Of a DNA stretch of 64,000 nucleotides, positions 41,877 through 53,303 are shown piece after piece. A model generated the notes under the pieces. That model searched no databases and was not told the origin of the DNA. It saw only the letters and a program-made list of their open reading frames with translations. Position 1 is the stretch's first letter, and each line of letters begins with the position of its first letter. The DNA comes from Hoplostethus atlanticus. Taxonomy: Eukaryota; Chordata; Actinopteri; Trachichthyiformes; Trachichthyidae. The translations under genes were made by a program, and so were the position numbers. The stretch is taken from the NCBI GenBank assembly GCA_034670405.1, contig JAXDDX010000002.1, positions 7,221,501 to 7,285,500 of the forward strand, read 5' to 3'.

Positions 41877-43732
41877 ATATGGGATAGAAAATGTATGTTT
41901 TAAGACTTGCAGGGCTGTTGTTTGTGATATCAGGTACTTCCTTTGTTAAACATGTGAAGTGAGTGGGCCTTGTTTTGGGGTTAGAGGGTAATGTAGATGG
42001 AGGCTATTCTGGATCCCTGAGTGGACCCATTATGCAGCTGGGCCTACACTGAGGTTATGCCACAAAGGAACTTCTCATACTTCTGCACATATTAGAAATG
42101 TTGTTATTCAGTATAGTTGGACCTTGTGGACAGCATTTTCTCCCTGCAGGTGGTGATAGTAAAGTAAATGAGAGAGGTTGTGCAATTAAGTGATTAGAGG
42201 ACAAGCTTCATTTGACTAATGCAGTGGTGACAGTACATTTACATTTAGCTCATTGACTCTCATACTCCAAATGACTAATAACTAGCCTTCACCTTCATAG
42301 TGCAGCACGTGCACACACATGCAAGATGCACAGATTTGCCCTTCTCCATACTGTCTCTCTTTTACATACTTCTGGGATGTGGCACACTGGGGTTGAGTGA
42401 CACACTGTGAGCTGGAATGGAGCCCCTTAGGTCTCCGATTTCCTGCAGTCTCACAGAGACCTGAATAAGTCATGTTGAGTCTGGGCCTATAGGTTTACTG
42501 CCAGGGCTGGTTGCTGCTGACACACTGGCATTAGCAAGCATGCATTAGGGATGAGACGATGAAAGGAAGAACTAAATCCAATCGGGCTGCGTTAGCAAAA
42601 TGTTACGAGGGACAACTGACCAGACAATTTAAGACACAGTTGTTCAGATTAGAGTTTTGCACAAAGGTTCTGATGGACATAATGTTAAAATAACAGAAAT
42701 TCAGTGTCAGTTTTCTGGTTTTTTTTCTGTTGGTCACTCTCCTTTGTAGAGCGACCTTGGCTTAATTCTCCACATTGAATGAAGACAGAAACCTTACATG
42801 TCCAGCTGCCCTGTCAGTTAACTACTGAAGCTGAATAGAAAGAACAACAGTGTGCTGTTTCCTTTCAATTCAAAGCTGAAGGTTATTTTGGTTGTAGGTC
42901 AAAATTGACTGTCAGCCATGTTTATTATCACCCCAACTTCACTTCTTATCGCTCTTTTATCAGAGGCCTGCAGGTTTGGCTATAGCATGAATAATGCGTT
43001 TTAAACAAATAGTTGTTGCTTCTTTTTCAGTATTTTTTGGATGTTTGTGTATGCTTAAAGTCGCAGAGAAAACATATTCAGCTGAAAATAACTTGACTGG
43101 CTTTTCTCAGGTGAAGAGCAGGGGCAGACACCTTGTATACTATTGTTTGCTACAGGAATAGTCTCATTATCTTGATTACTAATTTAACATTAGTGAGGTC
43201 AATTTTTCGCGTTTTCCTGGTGTCCTGTCCATGTGTTCAGTACAGCAGATTAAATCAAAAAGTAGAGGTAAAATTAAAAACACTAAATTATCCCAAAACT
43301 ATATTCCACCCCATCCCTCGATTCGTTTTCATCATTAGTCGTCATTACTCTCACACTAAACTAGTTCAGATGCGAAATGGCAGATGTGCTGGAAATATTC
43401 CCACTACATTGATTGACTACTTATTTCTGTATGGAGCCCAACACTGCTGGCGCCACAATATTATAATATAATATTTTATAATTATAAACTCATAGTGGCG
43501 GTATGGTCTTTCTGAAACGAGTAGGCTACCTCATCAAACCCAACTCTTGTTACATAACTCCAGAGGATATTTTATTTCCGGTAAGGTTTTTGGTAATGAG
43601 AGTCCTCCGTCTGCCTCACTCGATTTACCACGCGGGTCATAGGTTTAGGACAAAGCAAGTAGCAATTACCTGCCTAATTCTCAGTTAGATTTAAATTAAA
43701 TTGCTACTGATATCAGCATGTTCAAAACTAGC

Positions 43733-43804
43733 AGGTCCCACCGAGATTTGAACTCGGATCGCTGGATTCAGAGTCCAGAGTGCTAACCATTACACCATGG
43801 AACC
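43733..43804 (-). tRNA. tRNA-Gln (anticodon CUG), copy 1
   Basis: A 72-nt gene on the minus strand with A box TGGTGTAATGG, anticodon loop GGACTCTGAATCC (CTG anticodon) and B box GTTCAAATC. The acceptor stem pairs GGTTCCA with TGGGACC, with one U-G wobble. A TTTT Pol III terminator follows within 15 bp. No intron. Identical to the copies at 54261 and 60271. Confidence 0.93.
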
Positions 43805-45239
43805 ACATATCGGCCGGCATTATCAGGACTCCTCCAGGTATCAATTAAATGCTTATGCGTAACACCTGTTCTGTTTTACCCAGAATCAGTTGGACTCTCT
43901 TAACAGTCTAGTCTTTCTTTTTGCTGTGGGTTTAAGTTAATTGACGTAGAACAATCTTTAGTTGCAGGCGTCACACCAACTAGTCCTACAGGAGTCAGTT
44001 CAGTTAGTGGGGGAAAAAAAGCATTGTTTTGCAATTTCTTTTTTCCGTCCATACAGCGCATGTAGTGTGCCAATGCCTGACACTACTTGCTGGCTAAGTA
44101 GCTAAAATGCACCCATGTCAAACTTAAAATTATCAGAGAGCAGTGATATACTTGCTGACAATTATGAATTGTGTTATCGCAAAAAAATTGGCAGTGGATT
44201 TCTTGTCGTATCCTGTGTCATAAGCAGATGTACTGCACTCTTCCAATCTATTTTACTTGTTTTACACTTTTAGCATTTTAGCTACATAATGTACTTGTGC
44301 TCAGAAGCTTCTCACAGAATTTTTCAGCACATTCTCTCCATAGCTGATAAGGGGGAGAGGAGAGAGGCCTTGGAAAGGATAGTGTCTGATTCTATAACTT
44401 CTGATAACTTGATGACACTGGCAGTTTCATAAAATGTGCAGACTTTAACCGCTGTAATGCAAATAAAGTGAGAATCTGTCCTAAAACAGAATTAGTAAGA
44501 TACTTCTGAAACAACTCACTCAGTGTTGTGTACCAGTGGTTTTTCACCTGTAGTGTTTTTCTGTTTTTTTTTCTTGTGTTCATAGAGTGCCTTAGGCTGG
44601 TGCCATCCAGGTTAGGCTACTTTAAGCAGATTATGTAGGCTTGCTATGTCCTCTGCTGCTGCCCATGTCTATACAAACAGTCCTTTTGGTTCAAGAATGT
44701 GCTCCAGTGCCTTTATATGCTTTGCTAATGTGCTGAATTTCCTGTTACTTCTGTATATCAGGTGGACTGCTGGTTTCATACAAATAAGGATAAAAGGAGA
44801 TCCTGAAATGGCCTTGATGTAGTGGCTCCGTATTCAGGATCAGTTTTGGGCATCCTCATGGAAATAGTGAGAGCTCAACTATACACATAGCTTATCCTTC
44901 ATCTAGGTAGCATATTCCTTGTTGGCGGCTTATCTGCAAAGCTTGTGCCAACTAAGGAATGACCACACGGTGGCTGTTGCCTGACTATACACATAGAAGG
45001 ACTCACATAATGCTAGTATGACCAAGTCAGATCCAGAAGTGCAATGGCTTTTTTCATTTTGTTACTGCGTCTCCTTTCGGTAGGTGCTCCACTGGTACAC
45101 ATAGTGTAGTTGGTGCCTGGCTCAGCTGTTGCAGTTTTGGGAGAATGCCTGCCTCACTTGGCTAGCTTAATTACGTTGCACAGAGACTGATGCAACAGAG
45201 CCTTGACACCAAAATAAAATCTGTATGTACATTTATTCT

Positions 45240-46165
45240 CAATAAAAACATTTCTGTCACCCGTTCTCTTCAATCTTTATATGGATCATCTTTCTAAAAA
45301 GTTAAAAGAGTGTAAGACTGGATGTATAGTGGGGAATAGTCTTATTAACCATCTGGTGTACGCTGATGACTTAGTCGTTCTGTTTCCTTATAGTGCTGGC
45401 TTACAGCAACTGCTCAGAGTCTGCTCAAGTTATGGTGTGCAGTATGACATCAATAACTCTAAAAAGAGTGTTGTCATGATTGCTAAAACCAAGGAGGATC
45501 AGAAGCAAAATTTTCCCCTCATTCTCTATGGCAGACCAAGCGCTAAATGTGGTGAACAAAGTAAGATATCTGGGTCATATCATCAGGAATAATTTATGTG
45601 ATGACGACAATGTGCAGCGCCAGTGTTGCAAACTGTATGCACAAGCCAATATGTTGGCATGCAAATTTCATATGTGTACAGATGATGTTAAAACAGCTCT
45701 TTTTAAAGCCTACTGTACTCCACTCTATACAGCTCACCTGTGGTGCAGCTATAGTAAAGCAAAAATGAAAAAGCTTCAGGTGGCATTTAATGATGAATTC
45801 AGAATCTTGCTTAAGTCCCAAGATGGACAAGTGCAAGTGATATGTTTGTGACTAGTAATGTTCCCACCTTTTATGCTGTGCTGAGGAATTTCATGTACAA
45901 ATTTATGTGTCGACTAATTGATTCAAAAAATGTAATCATAATGGCTTTAACTGAGCCTACACAAAGTGACACAAGGTATTCCTCTTGTTTTTGGAAACAT
46001 TGGAATAAATGTCTGTATGTGTTTTAATCACTGTGGACTTGTGAACTGCCATGATCTCGTACATATTTCTGTATTGTTTGTCCTCGTATTGTACTTTATT
46101 CTTTTTCTTTACTGATATGGACCTATGTGTCTGAAATAAAGTTAAATAAATAAAATAAAATAAAA
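45240..46165 (+). mobile_element. 5'-truncated LINE with reverse transcriptase remnant
   Basis: Broken frames encode the end of a LINE reverse transcriptase: SPVLFNLYMDHL, then LVYADDLVVLFP with the YADD catalytic motif (about 45356-45392). A frameshift near 45535 follows, then VRYLGHIIRNNLCDDDN, AYCTPLYTAHLW and RNFMYKFMCRL (about 45540-45930). It ends in a GTTAAATAAATAAAATAAAA tail. The arrangement resembles fish I/Nimb-type LINEs. The 5' truncation and at least two frameshifts make it dead. Confidence 0.8.
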
Positions 46166-46606
46166 CTTTCATAATGAATACATTAGTTGTTTGACTGAAA
46201 TGGAGTGAGAACCTGTAAAGCTAGTTCAGGCAGACAACTGGAATGGTGCTACAGGTCAGTCAGATGTGTCAGCTGAGCTCACGTGTAATGCCATTGCAAA
46301 TTGGGGTCTATTTAAGCTGTCAAACTCATTCGCTCATTCTCTGCTGCTGCTTCCCCTGTTGCACTGTGTTGCTCTGTCCCTGCTGCTACTGCTGCCCATG
46401 AATCTCACACCCCACCGCCACCGCAGCATCCACCTGTGGGCTGTGTTTCCCTATATGTTTTATTTGTTTACAAATATATAGATATAGCTTATTGCACTTT
46501 AGCACTGGTTATGCTTTTAGATGGTTGTTTGGGGAGGAGATTTTTTTTTTCCATTATTTTTGGTGACTAGTAGTTCTCTTGCCTGCCTATATTGAATGCA
46601 GTTATT

Positions 46607-46670
46607 GTAAGTCGCTTTGGATAAAAGCGTCTGCTAAATGACTGTAATGTAATGTAACTTAATGTAATAA
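46607..46670 (+). mobile_element. SINE 3' tail fragment
   Basis: GTAAGTCGCTTTGGATAAAA followed by GCGTCTGCTAAATGACTGTA and TGTAA repeats: the same teleost SINE tail as at 6301-6432, in opposite orientation. The tRNA-like head is missing. Confidence 0.65.
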
Positions 46671-46679
46671 TAACATATA

Positions 46680-47790
46680 TAAATCCTTAGATTGACTCTT
46701 ATAGCGCTGTAACTTAACAGCATGGTTGGTTTAAGAGCCCATAGCTGCTGTTTTGCATGCAAACTACTTGGACGCTGCTGTAGCCTGAAGACAGATTCTG
46801 CAAAACATCCTACAGTGCTTAACCTAAAACGTCAGCACGTCCCTACGTGCCCTGCTCAAAGTGAGATTCATATGCTGCCTTCGTGAGCTCCTCGGAAACT
46901 CTTTATCGTCATCGAAAGACGTAATATGACTTGTCGGCCATTCAAGGCCTTTGGTCGTAAATAACAAAATTGGCCCTGTAACAAAAATATTTTTGTTTAT
47001 TTATTTCAAGGCATACCGAGGTCATTTGTGCTGCAGTGGCAGAATGTAGAGGAGGAACTATAATTTACGTTTTAAATAATTGTTTTTGTCTTTCCTGGTC
47101 GTGTTTACCATATCGGATCGTTCATGTGTGCTCAATGGAGATTTCAATATTTCCGACAGCACCCTAAGGCAGCATCAGCATTTACGTATGTGGTCTAGTC
47201 AAAGGAAGATGAAAACACTGGTATGAGCTCGGGAACGATGCTAAGGAATCCGAAAAAGTGGGGTTGGACAAACGCCTTTCTTAAACTTAGTATTCGTAGT
47301 TTATGTCTGCTGCATTTGAGCGATGAATCCCGTTTTTATATCCCGCTTCCAGTTTATGATGATGAGAAGGGGGGTCTGGAACCGAGGGATCGGGAATAAC
47401 GGAACACAGTTGAAAGAAGGATCGACCGTTGGACCTGGTAAACAAACGGTCGCACGCACCGATGTGAATCTTGTATTGTCAGAAAGCTAATGAAAAGCCT
47501 AACGGCGAGAGGCAGGGATTGCCAGACAGACATCCGAGTAGAAAGCAGGTGGGCCAGATATGGGAAACGACACCGCACTGCTCCAAATCCATCCGCTTGA
47601 GCAAAGAAGGATATCCAGTCAGCCAAAAGATCCTCTGGGAGAAAACGTTTTTTTCAGCGTTGTAACTCCGTGATAACATCGTAACACACGCCGTTTTGCT
47701 ACATTGCGTCCGAATCTTAAACTGAGTGCCAACGTAGGTTTGTGCGATCACCTTTGTTATTTTTGTCTCATCACTTTGGATCCTGCGAAT
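46680..47790 (+). other. jmy upstream region and 5' UTR
   Basis: About 1.1 kb before the jmy ATG with more CpG than the surroundings from about 46.9 kb onward, consistent with a CpG-rich promoter and long 5' UTR. An in-frame upstream ATG exists at 47704, but MSFTMEDHLES at 47791 matches the known JMY start. No TATA box stands out. Confidence 0.45.
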
Positions 47791-49710
47791 ATGTCCTTCA
47801 CAATGGAGGATCATTTGGAGTCGGGGTGGGTAGCCGTTCGCCCGAATGCGTTTGAGGAGAAGGAAAAGCATAAATTCGTTTTTATCGTCGCCTGGAATGA
47901 AGTGGAGGGCAAATTTGCCATTACGTGTCATAACAGGACGGTGCAAAGGAGAAGCTTTGGAAGGGACTCTCTGATGGAGACGACGACCCAGGAGGAGGAT
48001 AAAACAAAATGGCCCAAAAGTCCCGTTAAAGATAAAGCAGCCAAGAGCCCCAGCAAAGGGGTGAAGGTAGCTGCGGTAAAAGGCTTCAGCCCTAAAAAGT
48101 CAAGCCCTGCCAAAACTCAAACTGTGAGTAAAGCTGCAGCATCCCCGGTTAGCCCCGACACCGAGGTGTTGGAATCACTGAGAGACGACCCCCTTCCCTC
48201 CACAGTGGACAGTTTGGACCTGGAGGAGTTTGACAGCCTGTGCAGAGAGGATTGCAGCTGGGCCGGGCTCTTCTCCTTCCAGGACCTCCGGACGGTCCAC
48301 CTGCAGCTGTGCTCTGTCAATTCCGACCTGGAGCCCTGCCTTCCGGTCTTCCCGGAGGAACCAGCGGGGATGTGGACGGTGCTTTTCGGCTCGGCGGGGG
48401 TGTCCGAGCCTGAAATGGATGAGCTGTGTTCCAGTTTACAGCTATACCTGGGCCATGCGCTTGATACGTGCGGCTGGAAGATCCTGTCACAGGTTCTGTT
48501 CACGGAAAATGACGACCCAGATGAATACTACGAGAGCCTGAGTGAACTGAGGCAATCCGGATATGATGAGGCTCTCAGCCGTGCCAAGAAACATCTACAC
48601 GAGGTGAGAGGTTCATGTGCCAGCTGTGAAGCAGGTCTCTCGACATGCGACATAATTCTGCTTTTACTTAACCTTTATTTATTCAGGAATAGTTGGCTGA
48701 GTATATCTGCTCAGAGCTGCCCAGTACAACCATCCTTCTACTGTTGACCATTGAGCAGCTCCACTTGCTCAAGAGCACCTAAACGTTAGCTGTTGAGGGC
48801 ATTACTCATTCACTTTCCACAAGGACACTTTCTCTGTATCGGTTTCCCTGTTAATTTCAAAGTCAAATAGTAATAGGAATACTTAGAGGGTTACTTCAAA
48901 GTGTAACACAAAGTAGTATACCAAAATAGGTTAGTTAACATGGAGTCAGAAATTCTGTCAGAACAAGAAAGCTATTTCAAAGGTCATTGTCATTCAGTTG
49001 TATTCAGTTACATTAGAGATCACCAGAGATGTAGTGGTTTGTAAAGGTGGGTAAACTATGACCTCCAATTGGTGATTTTCATAAGGCAAACAACCGCCAT
49101 TACTTATTTTGATCTACTACGGATTTACATTGTCAAGATCTATGTCAACCTAAACTGGTGGATAAACTATATTCCACAACCAGAAACGTGGGTAAGCCGA
49201 GTTTAGGTGTGTTTACCCTCCACTACATCCTTGACTAGCAGCCCAAATGCATAATATACATCCAGGTAAGCTAAGCCTGTGGGCAAGTTGACTTGGTTTG
49301 GATCAGACATTATTAGGTACCTACGGTATGAACAGGAGGAGGAGGAGAGGCCACCAGATGTCCCAGACGCACCATGTGGTGCATACCACAGTATAGCATC
49401 TAGCAACATAGTGGGAGGGACAAAAAAATAGATGAGAGAGAGAGTGTCAGAGCATGTGGCACCTAACCACTACCCACTGATGAGACAGTTGACAGGGAAA
49501 TTGTGTCATTTGCAATCATTAACATCAATGAAGTAATTTGAAAATAATGTAAAACAAGCAATCCCACTGACTAGCTAGTAAGATTTTGTAAATGTATGTA
49601 CAAATAAGTATGTAATAACGTTCATGTTAAGTATAAACACTTTCTGCCTGGAGTATTGTCCGCTCATATTGTCTGCTGCTGTTACACAGCTGAGAGAATC
49701 AAGTGCATAT

Positions 49711-49763
<53 letters not shown>

Positions 49764-50960
49764 CACACAGAATGCTGACATAATTGACATTTCGAGGCAC
49801 ATTTTTCCATTTAGAATCTGCCTATTTGCCAGAATGATGTGCCGAGTCACGTTCTTTGAGAGAAGAGGCATTAAACCCACTGATAGACAGGCTTATAGAC
49901 TGACAGGTTGCTACTGTGACTTTGTAAACTGTCAACGTTTAGTTTTTCTGTCCTAATTCTTCAGAATATAGCACCACCATTTATATTGGGCCGTTCTTGG
50001 TAATCTATAACTTCAAGACTGAGGTGACATACTATATTTCAATTTGGAATGAGTTTTTGAGTCACCTAATATCAGATGATATATCAGACTGCCTCTGCTA
50101 TATATAGCTCTTTCTCTGTCTGTCTCATGCTCACTCTGTTTCATATTGTGTGTTTGTTGGTGTGAGATCACATGACAGGTAGAATGTATGGATTTTTTGG
50201 CAGAGCGGTAGATTGGTCTGGATTTATTACAGGCCCGATCCATAACTGCTTTATGGTGCATTTAAGTGTAATACTGTCACCCCAATTATTTTACTCTGAA
50301 ACATATTGTATAATTTTTAGAAATAAGGAGTAAAACAATCCTGTTTTAAATAAAATAAAATGGTTGACCAAATGTTTAAATGAATACCTAAATTCTGGTT
50401 TGTATCTTTAACCTAGACTTACTAAACACACACTCTGACAGACAAGACACGCTCCAAACACCAGGCATCCACATAGTGCCCATACCTACAGCGACAGCTT
50501 CTCTTACCAACAGGGGCCAAAGATTGATTAACTGCTCTTAATATAAACATACATTGTACTGAGATTGACTGGGTCTTAAATTATCCTACTAATCAATGGC
50601 ACTGGATTAAAGTGGCCTTGGTTCATGGAGCCAGGTAATGCAGGACTGAGAGAGAGAGACAGAGTGAGAGAGAGCATAAAGTTCACTGTAGTCGTGTCTC
50701 CAGCAGTAAGTACAGCAAGCTCACAATAGTGTTGATATATGCCTGTATGTTTACTGTCTGTACAAAAGTAAGAGAGACCAGAGACTACATCCATTTATTG
50801 TGGTGTGGTGTGTTTATGTTAGTGTCTGGCCAAGGCGTTTCCTCCCTGCTCTGTTTTTGGCAGTGAAAGGAGGCTGTGTGGAGCAGAGACGAATCACCCA
50901 CGACTCATTCCATCCTATGTCATCCCACACCCACTCCCATTCACACAGAGTGCAAGCACA

Positions 50961-51040
<80 letters not shown>

Positions 51041-53257
51041 ATGAGGAAAGAGAGTGAGAAAACCCAAAACAGGAAGCTGTGCCTATCTACCCTTCCTGAA
51101 CAAGAAACATCAAACAGCAGAGCTATCAGTCTCAAAGTCTGCACCAGCCAACCCATGTTAATCTGCTCCAATTGTTTCAGTAAATGCCAATCACTGTATG
51201 GGATTTCCAGTTTGCTCAAAAGTGTATTCATCCTGAGGATGGAGGAGGAATTGCTGGTCTCTTTCTGCATTTCATCACAGCCCAAGCTTTTGAGTTTACA
51301 GTCACAGTGCTGTGCAGTCAATTCAAACAAAGTCACAGTGGTATTAATTCTGGAGTCTATTGTGTGGTAGGCTCTTACACACATGCACACACGTGCACAC
51401 ACTGGCCTATTGATCATCCCACTCCATTTGAGGGCTAAGTTGATGTCTTTTAGTTTTTGCTGGTAGCCTGCAGGATTGTTCGGTCTGACAGAAGTGTGTG
51501 TGGGTATTGATCTTATTCCCAGCAGGAAGAACCCCGCCCAGTCCAGCCAGGGTTGTTCACTGAACAGCACTCAGACATACAGTATACCCCTATTATTTAC
51601 AGTTACACAAAGCATCCACCTGACTTACCAGTACCAGCGAGAAACAATTTTCCATTCAGTGTCACTGAAAGACATATTTTTATGTTCTTCTGGCCTTTCA
51701 CATTGTGTGTGTGGATAAAATAGAAATTACATATAATTGTTAGTGTTTGATTTGACTTGACCTCTAGTACCTGATGGGTGAGATTTACTACACCAAGACA
51801 ATCCAGATAGTGTCCGGTAAGTTGGCAACTACCAAAAAGATTACTAAATTGACTTTCAAATTGACTTTCCTGTGATTGTCTAGCTGAGTTTCTGGCACTG
51901 TTGTATTGTCTGTTGTGACAAACCCCAACCACTTGGCTCTGAAGTAGACAAAATAAATACAATAAATAAGACATATATTTTGTGAATTCCTATGGAACAA
52001 GGTCTGACAGAGTTTACCAACTGTCCTTCTCTTTATTTCTTTCTCATTCTGCTTTCACTGCCTTTTTGATTATTCTGAAGATTGAGTTGATGTGGACACA
52101 CAGTAAAAGTAATTTTCTGTGTGTGTGATGCAGTTGCTGGAGAAGCACAGGGCCATGGACAGTATGGTGGAGCTGTTGGAGGTATATGAGGAAGAAGACC
52201 AGGCATATGGAGGCCTACTGGAGGCCTCCACAGAACTCTACCAGTACCTGCTGCAACCCTTCAGAGACATGAGGGAACTAGCGATGTTGCGCAGACAACA
52301 GATCAAGGTAACACACAATTCACACATGTACAGTATGAATGTATGAAATTGGCTGCACCAGCAACAAGCACCAGGGGAGGCTGGTCCATATAGGATACAG
52401 AGGCTGATCCTCCACAGGTTTTCAGACTTTTTCCTTGTGGGTTGTTTAGTTGTTTAGTCTTGAGTACAGTACTCTTAACTAGCCATACATTTTTGGATCA
52501 AACCCTTTTACCCTGCAATTTACCTAGCCATGTCTTGTATTTTACCAAGCTTCATCAACGTTTTGACTCACCAGCCTCCATTGACAAGCACATATACACA
52601 CACAGAAGGCCGGTTAATTTGAATGAAGTCAAATATGGTAGACAGAGAGGAAAAGAGGGCAAAATGACTGGAGTGAGAAATTGTTAGTCTTAGTCGTTGT
52701 TTCTGGTATCTTGTCATATTGTTGTAAACCATGTGAAGTGTGAGGGATTTGTTTTTTGGTTGGGGGGTTATTTATATGTAGGCTATATTGGGTGCCTGCA
52801 TGGGAAGTTGGCTATTATGCAGGTGTGCCTAGATTGTGCCCTGTATTCCATTACAGGCACATACATGCACTCATAAAACACAATAGATGGTCAAAGGAAA
52901 TTCTCATGCCCCTTAAAATAGGTTCTGCCCTGTGTGTGTGTCTGTTTGTGTTTGGGGGGGGTGGGGTGGGGTGGGGTGGGGGGTTACATAGTGTAAATTC
53001 ACTTCTCTCTGATCCCTTAGAATGCCTTATGGTTGGGAAAGCTTTTCTGCACATGGAAGGGTGGTGAGATATATTTCATTGCAGAGGAAAGGAGGGAGGC
53101 TGTTTAATGGATACATGGGGGAGATGCTTTGTTCAACCATTGCAGTGTTGATTACATTTATATTTAGCTCTCTGACTCACATGGCACATCAGTAATACAA
53201 AGACAGTACTGCGCAACATGTATGCACACACAAGCGAGTGCACACACACACACACAC

Positions 53258-53303
<46 letters not shown>

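Larger units (their letters stand above)
41190..43804 (+). repeat. Diverged local duplication, left copy
   Basis: Blocks match 50.75-54.33 kb in the same order, at a by-eye similarity of very roughly 70-80 percent with large indels: 41190-41345 to 50750-50870; 41910-42060 to 52690-52850; 42200-42300 to 53130-53240; 42345-42545 to 53338-53525; about 42885-42945 to 54040-54090; and the tRNA-Gln. jmy exon 2, which lies inside the right copy, has no counterpart here. Confidence 0.6.
39810..45239. other. Intergenic region between bhmt and jmy, left part
   Basis: No protein gene was recognised. It contains the left copy of a diverged local duplication (about 41.2-43.8 kb), one tRNA-Gln gene (43733-43804) and scattered CA-repeats. 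44.0-45.2 kb shows no recognisable structure. Confidence 0.5.
48604..52133 (+). other. jmy intron 1
   Basis: 3.5 kb with a GTGAGA donor and GATGCAG acceptor. It holds (CA)n tracts at 49713-49760 and 50963-51040 and the start of the right copy of the local duplication. No exon or RNA gene was seen. Confidence 0.6.

Noticed and set aside
43133..43471. 112-codon open frame between bhmt and jmy
   Set aside because: No domain, no splice context, and it lies inside the diverged duplication without a matching open frame in the partner copy.
47479..48503. Antisense open frames of 128-155 codons opposite jmy exon 1
   Set aside because: They are shadows of the GC-rich first exon or its 5' UTR, with no recognisable domain.
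50941..51570. 209-codon open frame on the minus strand
   Set aside because: Much of it is CA/TG-repeat read as Cys-Val; it has no family resemblance and lies in jmy intron 1.
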